Positions 1 through 7,636 of a stretch of DNA of 14,720 nt are shown one piece after another (the stretch's first letter is position 1; every line of letters begins with the position of its first letter). The position numbers and the translations under genes are program-made. The notes under the pieces were generated by a model. It was not told the origin of the DNA and did not search any database. It saw nothing but the letters and a program-made list of their open reading frames with translations. Source of the DNA: Clostridia bacterium (lineage in GTDB: Bacteria; Bacillota_A; Clostridia; Christensenellales; Aristaeellaceae); contig BNUH01000068.1 of the NCBI GenBank assembly GCA_025997215.1, forward strand, positions 1 through 14,720, in the 5' to 3' direction.

Positions 1-506
1 TATCAAAAGCCGCGTCTGCTGCGACCAGTATTGTGGATGCAATTAAGAATGGGTTGAGCAGTTCGGCGTCGTCGCTGGCGTCCGTCGCATCAAACCTAAT
101 CTCGTCAATGTGGGGCTCACTGTCATCGGCAATAGAGAGCCTGAAAAGTAAGATCGGGAACGCCATGTCAGGCATAGCTGATAAGGTCAGAAGCGTGCTG
201 GGGATCAGTTCGCCCTCGAAAGTTTTCAGCGAAATAGGAAGAAATGTAGGCCTCGGTCTTGACGAGGGGTTCATGGGAATCATCGGAAAAGTGCAGCAGG
301 ATATAGCAAACGCTATACCTACGAGCATTAACTCTGATGTATCTTTGACTGGAAGGGCAGGATTCGGAGCTAGCGGCGGTGGAACGGACGGTGCTGGCAC
401 TGTTATTAACCAGAACATCTCAATAACCACACCAAAAGCGTTGAGTGAGAAAGAAATAAGCAGGGAACTTCGCACACTAAGTCGCACCTTGGCTCTTGAA
501 TACTAA
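1..506 (+). CDS. Phage tail tape measure protein, C-terminal end (5' partial)
   Basis: This is the last ~168 codons of a tail length ruler protein; the frame is open from base 3, so the real start lies left of the window. The GTG at 33 is internal and not a start. The visible residues are Ser/Ala/Gly-rich amphipathic helices, followed by the GISSPSKVFSEIGRNVGLGL segment. That segment is characteristic of the C-terminal region of Firmicutes siphovirus tape measure proteins. The protein then ends in a Gly-rich linker and a short tail containing LSEKEISRELRTLSR. Tape measure proteins fill the tail tube and set its length. A distal tail gene comes next but one, as expected for a tail operon, although a BRO gene separates the two. 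Family identity is confident from the motif and the context. The N-terminal part cannot be judged. Confidence 0.9.
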   Translation, partial: SKAASAATSIVDAIKNGLSSSASSLASVASNLISSMWGSLSSAIESLKSKIGNAMSGIADKVRSVLGISSPSKVFSEIGRNVGLGLDEGFMGIIGKVQQDIANAIPTSINSDVSLTGRAGFGASGGGTDGAGTVINQNISITTPKALSEKEISRELRTLSRTLALEY

Positions 507-527
507 TAAACAAAAAGGAGAACAATT

Positions 528-1256
528 ATGAATGAGTTACAGTTATTTAACAACCAGGAATTCGGGGAGATTCGAGCAATAGAAATCGACGGAAAACCTT
601 ATTTTGTTGGTGTCGATCTCGCTCGTGCGCTTGACTATGCTAAGCCGAGTCAGGCAGTTATTGATCATTGCAGGGGTATCCGTAAGACGGGGATAGCCCA
701 CCCGCAGACCAATCAACATGGGTATTTAGGGGAATCTATTCAAGAAACAAATGTCATACCAGAAGGCGACGTTTACCGGTTGATAATAAAAGCTGCGGAT
801 CAGAGCCGCAGCTCGGATATCAAGGAAAAAGCTTCCAGATTTGAGCGGTGGCTGTTCGACGAGGTTTTACCAGCAATCCGGCATACAGGTTTTTATGTTG
901 ATGGTCAGATATCAACGAACAATCTTAAGCTGTTACAGCAAACAGTAACAGAGTTGATTGATACTCGGGTTAGGCTGGAGAGTACGGAGAAGGAGCGTGC
1001 ACTGCTGGAAGTAAAGCTGGATGAATCGATGGAGATGTGGAGCATTAAACGCAGATGCGCGGCATTGAAGATTGATTACAATTGGTATCTTGACAAAACA
1101 GGCACAAATCAAGGCTGGCGTATGTTGAAGGCGCTATCATGTGCAATGGGAAAACATATTCAGAAGGTTTTCGATCCTAATTTCCCTGACGGTGTGAATT
1201 CATACCATATTGAGGTGATGAAGGAAGCGGAAAGGCTATTTTCGGAGGTGGGATGA
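528..1256 (+). CDS. BRO-N domain phage antirepressor-like protein
   Basis: A 242-residue protein. Residues ~1-125 match the Bro-N fold: an opening with the pattern F-x-x-x-E-x-R followed by GKPYFVGVDLARALDYAKPS, then the late RFERWLFDEVLPAIRHTGFY segment that closes Bro-N domains. Bro-N proteins are DNA-binding regulators, often antirepressors that control the lysis-lysogeny choice. Residues ~130-165 are charged and probably coiled coil. The C-terminal ~70 residues (around WSIKRRCAALKIDYNWY) are not a KilA-C or ANT domain that I recognise. A strong AAGGAG site precedes the ATG, the gene starts 21 bases after the tape measure gene, and its stop lies one base before the Dit start. It is therefore embedded in the late tail operon, an odd place for a regulator that normally belongs to the early or lysogeny region. 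Alternatively it may be a late-expressed moron with a non-regulatory role. Confidence 0.88.
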   Translation: MNELQLFNNQEFGEIRAIEIDGKPYFVGVDLARALDYAKPSQAVIDHCRGIRKTGIAHPQTNQHGYLGESIQETNVIPEGDVYRLIIKAADQSRSSDIKEKASRFERWLFDEVLPAIRHTGFYVDGQISTNNLKLLQQTVTELIDTRVRLESTEKERALLEVKLDESMEMWSIKRRCAALKIDYNWYLDKTGTNQGWRMLKALSCAMGKHIQKVFDPNFPDGVNSYHIEVMKEAERLFSEVG

Positions 1257-1257
1257 T

Positions 1258-2109
1258 ATGGAACTAACATACATCAACGCAGGCGGCGTAACCATGACGT
1301 TCAAGCAAACCCCGCCGTTCTTCCTATCAAAGATTGATGGGATAGGCACGATAGGCAATACAATCAACAGCTTTAAAGCTCCCGATCAGGATGGGAGCTT
1401 TTTTGTTGGATCAACGCGGGATATGCGCAGCATAACGATCGAGGGCGCCATTGTGGCTAATAACACAGACGAGGCATACGCGCTTCGCCGTAAACTGTTG
1501 AGTCTGTTTACGCCCAAGATGCCTGGGACGTTAATCTTCAGGGATAGAAAGATAACGTGTGTGGTAGATGATGTAAAGCTCATCTCATCGTCAAGAGAGC
1601 GTCTGCCCAAGTTCCTGATAAGCTTGTTGTGCCCTTCGCCATACTTTGAGGCGTTGGATCCCATCATCGCAGAATTAGCGCTCTGGCAGCCGCTGTTCAA
1701 GTTCCAGCTGGTTATCCCGCTAGAAGGAATTCAGATGGGCGCGCGGCAGCCGAATCAGATCATCGAGGTTATCAATGCCGGAGATAGTCCATGCGGCTGC
1801 AAAGTCACATTCAGCGCGTTAGGTGTGGTCATGAATCCAGAACTGCGTAATATCGACAGTGGCGATTTTATTCGTGTTAACAGAACAATGATAGCAGGTG
1901 AAGAGATACACATTCACACGTCCTTCGCAGGAAAACGGGTGGTTAGTGTTGTAGGCGGCGTCGAGACGAACATATTCTCGCAGCTTGATACAGGCAGCAC
2001 ATTCCTGCAGTTTGAGACTGGCACAAACGTGCTGAGATACGATGCTGAGCAGGGACTTGACCTACTGGAAGTAAGTCTGGAGTATTCCGCGCTTTTCGCG
2101 GCGGTGTAA
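1258..2109 (+). CDS. Phage distal tail protein (Dit-like, siphovirus tail family)
   Basis: A 283-residue distal tail (Dit) protein, the ring-forming hub that joins the tail tube to the baseplate in siphoviruses of Gram-positive hosts. The N-terminal half has the family pattern: a short beta N-terminus, then SFKAPDQDGSFFVGSTRDMR, then the ITIEGAIVANNTDEAYALRR segment followed by LLSLFTPKMPGTLIFRDRK. It continues with a LPKFLISLLCPSPYFEA strand that ends the tube-ring domain. The C-terminal ~130 residues are beta-rich and would form the outer galectin-like domain. The length is close to that usual for Dit. The start lies one base after the stop of the BRO gene, within the GGAGGTGGGATGATATGG context, so translation is probably coupled. 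A Gp37-like tail gene follows after one small gene, which fits the normal order. Confidence 0.85.
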   Translation: MELTYINAGGVTMTFKQTPPFFLSKIDGIGTIGNTINSFKAPDQDGSFFVGSTRDMRSITIEGAIVANNTDEAYALRRKLLSLFTPKMPGTLIFRDRKITCVVDDVKLISSSRERLPKFLISLLCPSPYFEALDPIIAELALWQPLFKFQLVIPLEGIQMGARQPNQIIEVINAGDSPCGCKVTFSALGVVMNPELRNIDSGDFIRVNRTMIAGEEIHIHTSFAGKRVVSVVGGVETNIFSQLDTGSTFLQFETGTNVLRYDAEQGLDLLEVSLEYSALFAAV

Positions 2110-2132
2110 TCACTAATTAGTGATTATACACC
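2103..2132. repeat. Perfect 20-bp palindrome extended to a 28-base imperfect hairpin
   Basis: Bases 2107-2126 read TAATCACTAATTAGTGATTA, a perfect palindrome that contains the Dit stop codon. With a two-base bulge (2127-2128) the stem extends by GGTG/CACC to 2103-2132. No T-tract follows, so it is a poor intrinsic terminator. It could be an RNA-processing hairpin, a translation uncoupler between Dit and the next gene, or a protein-binding site. Confidence 0.55.
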
Positions 2133-2168
2133 TTATCTAGAGTTATTAAATGATGAAAGGATAAACAT

Positions 2169-2363
2169 ATGCCAAGGAACAGAGAGAGACAGAAAGAGAA
2201 TAAGCGCATATACAAACAAGGCGGTAATGACATGCGCAATTCGGAACATTACCGGGATCCAACGGCGGGGCTGGCGATGAGGAATATTGAAAGGGCAGAA
2301 ATCTCACAAAAACGCTCCGTCAATCATGGCGCGGTGCTAGTATGGAGAAGCGATGATAACTAG
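2169..2363 (+). CDS. Small basic phage protein of unknown function
   Basis: A 64-residue protein with a very basic N-terminus (MPRNRERQKENKRIYKQ) and a core HYRDPTAGLAMRNIERAE. The DPTA...NI core resembles small conserved proteins that I associate with the tail region of clostridial phages, but I cannot assign a function. The start at 2169 has GAAAGGA seven bases upstream. A second candidate start at 2232, preceded by AAGGCGG, would give a 43-residue protein that begins just before the conserved core. The basic first 21 residues could thus be leader or genuine N-terminus. It lies between Dit and the Gp37-like gene, and the GTG of the next gene is 42 bases after its stop. Confidence 0.6.
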   Translation: MPRNRERQKENKRIYKQGGNDMRNSEHYRDPTAGLAMRNIERAEISQKRSVNHGAVLVWRSDDN

Positions 2364-2418
2364 TAAAAACGCTTTTGATCTTCTATACGAGGACGGAGGT
2401 TTAGCGTGGAATTGCTAA
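2353..2418 (+). CDS. Possible 21-codon ORF overlapping the Gp37-like start
   Basis: An ATG at 2353, with GGAGA four bases upstream, opens a 21-residue frame (MITSKNAFDLLYEDGGLAWN then C) ending at 2418. This is 13 bases inside the Gp37-like gene that begins at the GTG 2406. It overlaps the end of the preceding small gene in another frame. It may act in translational coupling onto a GTG start, or be chance. No homology is recognised. Confidence 0.2.
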   Translation: MITSKNAFDLLYEDGGLAWNC

Positions 2419-3440
2419 TTTATAATACCTCGCGGCAACTAACCGGAGTCCTCGAATCAATCGAATACTTCAAGTGGACCCGCCGATACAGCAAGGCGGG
2501 TTCATTTGTTATCAAGGCGATTGGTTCGTCTGAGAATGCCGCGCTGCTCCAGATAGGCAACTATGTCTGGAAGAATGATGATCAAGAAATAGGGATGATT
2601 GAGCATCTTGAGTTATCCCAAACTGACAAAGAGATGATCACGGTTAGCGGCAGGTTCGCTACAGCTATTCTTGATCGCAGGATCATTTGGGGAACTGAAT
2701 ACCTAAACGGCGACGTTGGCATGTGTATAGGCCAGCTGGTAGATAACCACTTAGTTAACCCATTCGATCCGAATCGGCAGGTGGAATTCGTTTCGTTTGC
2801 ATCACCATCGTTTGGTGTACCGGTTCACAGCCAGGTCAGTTATAAGAACCTGTATGAAGTAGTAACTGATTTATGCGACGCGGCCGATGTCGGAATTCGC
2901 ACGACGTTCATCCCGCAGACAGGCGCGATGGTTATATCACTCTATCAAGGCGGGATGACTCAGGCTGTGTTCAGCCGCGAATATGAGAACCTAATCAGCC
3001 AGACGTTTATCCACAACATAACAGAGTCACGCGATACTGTCGTGGTAGCAGGAGAAGGCGATGGCGAGGAGCGTATGCTGGTTAACATTGACGGCGCGTC
3101 CGGCGAGGATCGGCGCGAGATGTTCGTCGATGCGCGTGACCTGCAGAGTGAGAATTTTCCTGACAATTACGAGGAGGCGCTATTGTTTCGCGGTCAATCC
3201 AAGCTGGTTGAGTTTGGTGAAGTTATGAGTTTCGATGGCGAGGTAAATGTCAGGAGCAGTCTTCAGTACAAAGTTGATTTTGATCTGGGCAGTATCGTGA
3301 CTGTCCAGGCAAAGCGCTGGGGTATGGCTATGCAAGCGCGGATTACAGAGATAACAGAGAGTTATGACGCAAACGGCGCGAGCATTGATGTGGTGTTTGG
3401 TCGTGGTATGCTTACGTTAATAGAACGGTTAAGGAGATAA
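2406..3440 (+). CDS. Gp37-like siphovirus tail protein (ReqiPepy6 Gp37 family)
   Basis: A 344-residue protein that matches the siphovirus ReqiPepy6 Gp37-like family, a tail-tip/baseplate component placed directly after Dit and thought to act like the base of a tail-associated hub. Supporting features are the N-terminal beta hairpin with IEYFKWTRRYSKAGSFVIKA, the strand EIGMIEHLELSQTD followed by ITVSGRFATAILDRRIIW, and the C-terminal DLGSIVTVQAKRWGMAMQAR segment ending in a Gly-Arg-rich strand. The start is GTG at 2406, with GGAGGT six bases upstream. The length is typical for the family, and no peptidoglycan-degrading domain is fused to it. The next gene starts five bases after the stop, so it is part of the same tail transcript. 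Confidence 0.82.
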   Translation: MELLIYNTSRQLTGVLESIEYFKWTRRYSKAGSFVIKAIGSSENAALLQIGNYVWKNDDQEIGMIEHLELSQTDKEMITVSGRFATAILDRRIIWGTEYLNGDVGMCIGQLVDNHLVNPFDPNRQVEFVSFASPSFGVPVHSQVSYKNLYEVVTDLCDAADVGIRTTFIPQTGAMVISLYQGGMTQAVFSREYENLISQTFIHNITESRDTVVVAGEGDGEERMLVNIDGASGEDRREMFVDARDLQSENFPDNYEEALLFRGQSKLVEFGEVMSFDGEVNVRSSLQYKVDFDLGSIVTVQAKRWGMAMQARITEITESYDANGASIDVVFGRGMLTLIERLRR

Positions 3441-3444
3441 CATA

Positions 3445-3948
3445 ATGGTAAAGAGTCAATTTTTCAACAGTAATGGGCAAGATCGTATATATGATGCGGC
3501 AGATTTTGCACTTTACTTTGGCCAGTTAGTATCCAACGGCGTATTCTACGCCGCGCCGGATAACTTGCTGGTTACGCCGGGCAGTGGTATGAAAGTGATT
3601 GCGGCTGCTGGGTCGGCGTTTATCAGTGGTTATCTGTTGGTAAATACTTCCGATTTGGAACTGACACTGGCGACGGCGCACGGTGCTCAGCCGCGAATAG
3701 ACCGGATCGTGATTCGCTGGTCGCTGCCAGATCGGGCAATGACTATCGCTGTCTTAAACGGTGCGCCAGTTGCGCAGCCTACCGCTACAGCATTGACGCG
3801 CAACTCATCGATATACGAGTTGGGAATAGCCGATGTGTTAGTTCCCGCCGCAGCGTTGACAATCCCAGCCGCAAACATCACTGACACACGAGCGAACCCG
3901 ACGCTATGTGGTTTAGTTTGTAGCCATGTCAGTGCGGTGTATATATAA
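3445..3948 (+). CDS. Short baseplate / fibre-attachment protein
   Basis: A 167-residue protein resembling the N-terminal head domain of baseplate upper or receptor-binding proteins. The recognisable parts are FNSNGQDRIYDAADFALYFG at the start, a GMKVIAAAGSAFISGYLLVN strand pair, RIDRIVIRW, and the closing NITDTRANPTLCGLV. In many related proteins this head is followed by a long shaft or carbohydrate-binding part. Here the protein ends 15 residues after CGLV, so it is either a short adaptor or the remnant of a longer fibre gene. The GGAGAT ribosome site sits 8 bases before the ATG. The thyX gene begins 20 bases after the stop, and the large Fn3-type fibre gene follows only after dcd. The nucleotide cassette therefore appears wedged between two tail-tip genes. 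Confidence 0.72.
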   Translation: MVKSQFFNSNGQDRIYDAADFALYFGQLVSNGVFYAAPDNLLVTPGSGMKVIAAAGSAFISGYLLVNTSDLELTLATAHGAQPRIDRIVIRWSLPDRAMTIAVLNGAPVAQPTATALTRNSSIYELGIADVLVPAAALTIPAANITDTRANPTLCGLVCSHVSAVYI

Positions 3949-3967
3949 TGAAAGGACGCATATCAAA

Positions 3968-4600
3968 ATGAATACAATCAGACAGTCAGTTGAAGTTCTT
4001 GGTCCAGAAGATGATCGAGTTGGCCTGCGGTTGATCGAGCGAGCGGCGCGCACTTGCCACGGCACTGTTGACAGGATGACGGAATACAGCTACCGCCAAT
4101 TCATACCCAAGCTGCTTAAGATGGGCCACGAGTCACCGTTTGAGATGATGAATATAACGCTCGGGATTGTTACTGATCGTGCTGTTATGGCTGAATTAAC
4201 ACGCCATAGGCATGTGAGTTTCTGCGTCGAGTCTCAGCGTCACGTTAAACGGCTTGAATTCATTGAACCTATGAAAGTGCCGAAAGAGGAATTTGCGGCT
4301 TTTCTCGAAACAGTCAGTGATGGGTATGACGACATGCTCTCGCGATGTATTGATAAACAATACGCACGGGCGATCCTTCCGAACTGCACGGCCACACGAA
4401 TCGTTATGAGCGCAAATGTAAGGGCGTGGCGTGAGCTGTTTGACCAGCGCACCACCATGGCAGCGTACCCACCTATGCGCGAGCTGATGTGTCTTGCGCT
4501 CCGATCGATATACGTTAAATTTCCGGAGGCGTTCTGCTTTTTCTTTCGAGATTACATGGAACGATTACAAAGACAAATTGAAGGGAAGCAAACAATATGA
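3968..4600 (+). CDS. thyX: Flavin-dependent thymidylate synthase ThyX
   Basis: A 210-residue ThyX, which methylates dUMP to dTMP using methylene-tetrahydrofolate, FAD and NADPH. The ThyX signature RHR-x7-S is intact: Arg79-His80-Arg81 and Ser89 in TRHRHVSFCVESQRH. GHESPFEM (53-60) and the C-terminal substrate-binding stretch LPNCTATRIVMSANVRAW with Phe158 and Arg161 are also present. I chose the ATG at 3968 because family similarity begins there and AAAGGA lies upstream. An in-frame ATG at 3926 would overlap the previous gene and add 14 unsupported residues. The gene overlaps dcd by ATGA, which indicates translational coupling. Phages carry thyX to keep dTTP high during replication. Its place inside the tail module, away from replication genes, is unusual and suggests acquisition as a moron. 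Confidence 0.95.
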   Translation: MNTIRQSVEVLGPEDDRVGLRLIERAARTCHGTVDRMTEYSYRQFIPKLLKMGHESPFEMMNITLGIVTDRAVMAELTRHRHVSFCVESQRHVKRLEFIEPMKVPKEEFAAFLETVSDGYDDMLSRCIDKQYARAILPNCTATRIVMSANVRAWRELFDQRTTMAAYPPMRELMCLALRSIYVKFPEAFCFFFRDYMERLQRQIEGKQTI

Positions 4601-5151
4601 TATTGAGCGGAAAAGCGATTCACAATGCCGTTAAAGCTGGGGAGATAACGATCTCCCCTTTTTCGTCGTCGCAGCTTAACCCGAATAGTTATAATGTCCG
4701 TCTGGGATCGGAAATGCTGTTACAGCCGGCGCACATGTCTATTGATCCTCGATTTGAACAGCGGTTATGGCCGCTGAAAACGACAGATGACGGCAATGGC
4801 GCTTACTTTGAATTGAACCCAGGCCGCCTCTACTTGGGCCATACTGAGGAGATTGTTGGTTCAGACGTGTATGTGCCGATGTTGAATGGCAGATCATCGC
4901 TCGCGCGGCTAGGGTTGCAGGTGCATCTCACAGCAGGCTTTGGTGATGTCGGATTCTGTGGCCGATTCACCCTTGAATTTACCACAGTCAACCCGATCTA
5001 TCTCTATGTTGGCATGGAGATAGCGCAGTTCGCATTCCACACAGTCGGACGTGCTGGCGGTGAAGATGAACTGGAACAATACGCTGGAAAATATCAAGGT
5101 TCCCAGACTGTTGTCGGATCGCGGATGTATACAGAATTGGGGCGTGACTAA
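4597..5151 (+). CDS. dcd: dCTP deaminase (Dcd), possibly bifunctional with dUTPase activity
   Basis: A 184-residue dCTP deaminase of the trimeric dUTPase fold. Key segments are SSSQLNPNSYNVRLG (23-37), the substrate-binding NGRSSLARLGLQVHLTAG (97-114), and TLEF, whose Glu127 is the expected catalytic glutamate. The C-terminal KYQGS is the nucleotide-closing tail. The segment TAGFGDVGFCGRFTLE matches the TAGxxDxGFxGxxTLE form that I recall from bifunctional dCTP deaminase/dUTPases. Monofunctional enterobacterial enzymes instead have TAHRIDPG. If it is bifunctional, it would convert dCTP straight to dUMP, the substrate of the ThyX encoded just upstream; this is an inference. The ATG overlaps the thyX stop (ATGA), and GAAGGGA inside thyX serves as ribosome site. 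No separate dUTPase gene is in the window. Confidence 0.92.
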   Translation: MILSGKAIHNAVKAGEITISPFSSSQLNPNSYNVRLGSEMLLQPAHMSIDPRFEQRLWPLKTTDDGNGAYFELNPGRLYLGHTEEIVGSDVYVPMLNGRSSLARLGLQVHLTAGFGDVGFCGRFTLEFTTVNPIYLYVGMEIAQFAFHTVGRAGGEDELEQYAGKYQGSQTVVGSRMYTELGRD

Positions 5152-5153
5152 CA

Positions 5154-7499
5154 ATGGCTATAGGCACAGTAATATACTCAGTAGTAAGCTCCAGCTCGCT
5201 GGCGCCAGGATACACGACGATCCTCAATGATTTAGGACTAACAACCAGCGCATTACCCAATGGCGCAACTGTTGATTCTACGAACATAAGCATAACTGCA
5301 AACGCATTACGAACGGACACAGCGTTTTCTTGTGTTTTGGCTGGTGTAACAATTGCGACAGGACTGAAGTTTGCCGCCAAAGGGACGCAGACTATTACCA
5401 CGTCGTTAAACCTTACAGCTGATATTATCTCGAAAATGTATGCTCAGCAAGCTATAACGATAGCCTTTGTGGGCGGCACTCAGCCTGTTGGCAGTGGTAC
5501 AAGTAATATTTGCACTTTCTCAACAATTACGCTTACTGTTAACTATCAAGCAGCATCGCCCTGCGGCGCGCCGACATCGGCTACGCTGTCAGGTTCGGTC
5601 GTCGAGAGCGATCCAACGTTGAGTTGGTCAGGCGCATCAGCAGGGACACTCAATGCGATTACTGGCTATGAGATTGGTTATGCTGATTCAACTAATAACA
5701 GCACATGGGGATCATGGACTGGGCTGAAAACAGTCTCGTCCACCTCAACTTCTGGCAGTACAACCGTTGCTTGTCCTGTATCTCGTGGTTCATATCGAAA
5801 ATACCGAATCAGGACATTGGGCGCGGCAGGCACAGGGTATGAGTCGGGTTGGAAAGAGACGGCCAGTGTCCGTCGCGATATGATCCCACTCGGCCCGACG
5901 AGCGTAACTGCATCCCCATCCCAGTATGTGGATGAACAGATAACCATCCAGTGGAGCGGCGCGAGTTCTGCGACCACGACCATTAAGGGTTATATGATCG
6001 GGCGTAAAAACTCGGTAGACGGTGTGACGTTTGATAGTAGTTGGTCGGTCATAACGACTATCACACTTAATCAAACCAATGGTAGTTACTCTTATTCGTA
6101 CCTGCCTGCAGTCGGCACGTACAGTAAATTTGCAGTTTGGACAATAGACAGTTTTGATCTATACAGTGGTGAGACTGCCTCGAATACAATCCAACGAGTA
6201 GCCGCAGTTCCATGCTCGCCACCTACAAGTGTAACGTTATTGCCTTCCATAGTTGAAACATCGCTCACTCTGGCATGGAGCGGGGCCGCATCGTCGCCGG
6301 GCAACTATATATCAGGATACGAGCTTCAACTGCAGGAAAGCGCCGACAATGCAGTATGGGGTGACTGGCAAGCGTTCGCTATTGTTTCGTCAACGGCTAC
6401 CAGTGGTAGCTATTCTGGAATTAACTCTCCGGCGGTTCGTGGGTCGTATCGACGAATGCGCGTTCGCACACGCGGCTCTGCTGGTGAGGTGTTGTATAGT
6501 TCGTGGACAGAATCCAATTCCGCTCGTCGCAATATCTTACCAACGCCGCCCACACTATTCACTGCGTCTCCCGAATCTTACTATAACGCAACTATTACAT
6601 TGCAGTGGCAAAACACTGTGGCAGGCACCTCACCCATAAAGAATTATGTTATCCAGTCATCAACGTCAAGCGATGGTGTCAACTGGTCTGGCTGGTCCGC
6701 GCTTACGACAGTTACATCGTCATCAACTTCAGGTAGTTATCAAACTACAGCTACTTCGACAGACGGCGTTCGGACGCGGTATCGGATCGCTGTGACGGAC
6801 GCGCTGGATGCTGTTTCGTCTTATACAGTCTCAAACATTATCCAACGGATGAACAGACCGGAGACGCCGATCGTGTCCGCGCCCAGGAACAACAGTATGA
6901 TCTACAGTACCACGCCGCGCTTCCTCATCAAGACTGGTGGCACGCCTGATGGTAGGACACAGAGGATCGTTGTGATCATTAATGGCACAAGTTATAACAG
7001 CGTAACCAACGCCAGTATGTTCTCTGTGGGCGGCTCGCTGACGAACGGCGTCGCGACGATCTTCAAAGCGCCAACTCAAACGCTTGGCAATAAGACCATA
7101 ACTATTAGGTGTGAGAACGACGCTGGAGTCAGTGTGGAGGAGATTCGGAATGTCACAATAGGCGTCCTACAAGTGGAAGAGATTGTGCCCAGCGTGACGA
7201 CTGTCAAGGCCACGCATATTTGGGCGCTGCGTTTGGCGGCTGAGGATATCCGCCATTACTATGGCCTGCCCACTAATGTTTGGGGTAGTATAATCATCCA
7301 GAATCGCACCCAGGTTCGCGATTGGCCGCTGCACATAAAGGAAGTGCGTGCTGCACTGGATGCGGTTATTGTTGCAATCAACAGCTTCGATACAGTGGCC
7401 GCGTTTGATGCACCGCTGGTGAGCTGGATCGCGTTCAGTCCTGGCAGTCCCCGCGCTGCAGTTATGCAGCAGGTTATTACGCTTATAAATTTACTTTAG
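5154..7499 (+). CDS. Large Fn3-repeat phage appendage / tail fibre protein
   Basis: A 781-residue Ser/Thr-rich beta protein, most likely a tail fibre or surface-decorating appendage that binds host cell-surface carbohydrate. Residues 1-136 form an N-terminal beta domain. Then come four fibronectin-III-like units in an ABAB pattern: A1 ~137-241 (CGAPTSATLSGSVVESDPTL), B1 ~242-352, A2 ~353-459 (CSPPTSVTLLPSIVETSLTL) and B2 ~460-567. A units share a GYE...W..W strand pair and a RGSYR..R.RT strand. B units end with S.TIQR or SNIIQR. Residues ~568-672 form a different Ig-like unit. The C-terminal ~100 residues carry two ATHIWALR / LHIKEVR-type helices, a terminal module seen in clostridial proteins. 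The start is two bases after the dcd stop with only a weak GGGG site, so it probably relies on coupling. Confidence 0.75.
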   Translation: MAIGTVIYSVVSSSSLAPGYTTILNDLGLTTSALPNGATVDSTNISITANALRTDTAFSCVLAGVTIATGLKFAAKGTQTITTSLNLTADIISKMYAQQAITIAFVGGTQPVGSGTSNICTFSTITLTVNYQAASPCGAPTSATLSGSVVESDPTLSWSGASAGTLNAITGYEIGYADSTNNSTWGSWTGLKTVSSTSTSGSTTVACPVSRGSYRKYRIRTLGAAGTGYESGWKETASVRRDMIPLGPTSVTASPSQYVDEQITIQWSGASSATTTIKGYMIGRKNSVDGVTFDSSWSVITTITLNQTNGSYSYSYLPAVGTYSKFAVWTIDSFDLYSGETASNTIQRVAAVPCSPPTSVTLLPSIVETSLTLAWSGAASSPGNYISGYELQLQESADNAVWGDWQAFAIVSSTATSGSYSGINSPAVRGSYRRMRVRTRGSAGEVLYSSWTESNSARRNILPTPPTLFTASPESYYNATITLQWQNTVAGTSPIKNYVIQSSTSSDGVNWSGWSALTTVTSSSTSGSYQTTATSTDGVRTRYRIAVTDALDAVSSYTVSNIIQRMNRPETPIVSAPRNNSMIYSTTPRFLIKTGGTPDGRTQRIVVIINGTSYNSVTNASMFSVGGSLTNGVATIFKAPTQTLGNKTITIRCENDAGVSVEEIRNVTIGVLQVEEIVPSVTTVKATHIWALRLAAEDIRHYYGLPTNVWGSIIIQNRTQVRDWPLHIKEVRAALDAVIVAINSFDTVAAFDAPLVSWIAFSPGSPRAAVMQQVITLINLL

Positions 7500-7554
7500 A
7501 TGTGTTGTCCACTGGTTATCAAGGCTGCTGTGTACTACACAAATGGATAGTGTG

Positions 7555-7597
7555 CCATTAATTTTATCTTGATATAAACGCCTCTTAGAGCGATACT
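7555..7597 (+). promoter_or_regulatory. Candidate promoter with CCATTA upstream box (amidoligase operon)
   Basis: CCATTA at 7555-7560 lies 14 bp before TTGATA (-35, 7569-7574), followed by a 17-bp spacer and GATACT (-10, 7592-7597; four of six consensus bases). The same box, distance and spacer recur before the genes at 9181 and 9512, which is the main reason to accept this weak -10. The -10 overlaps the 5' arm of a hairpin that ends just before the amidoligase ribosome site. Confidence 0.5.
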
Positions 7598-7621
7598 GTT
7601 ACACGGAAACGGTAGCGTTTT
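7591..7621 (+). terminator. Hairpin with TTTT just upstream of the amidoligase gene
   Basis: CGATACTGTT (7591-7600) pairs with AACGGTAGCG (7608-7617), with one G-T wobble and one mismatch, around a 7-base loop; TTTT follows. It may end the fibre transcript. A competing pairing, AAACGC (7576-7581) with GCGTTT (7615-7620), is also possible, and it could also act in the leader of the amidoligase mRNA. Confidence 0.4.
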
Positions 7622-7636
7622 AAGGAGGGGTCGCGG

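Noticed and set aside
3926..3967. Upstream in-frame start for thyX
   Set aside because: It overlaps the baseplate gene and adds 14 residues without family similarity; the ATG at 3968 has a ribosome site and matches ThyX N-termini.
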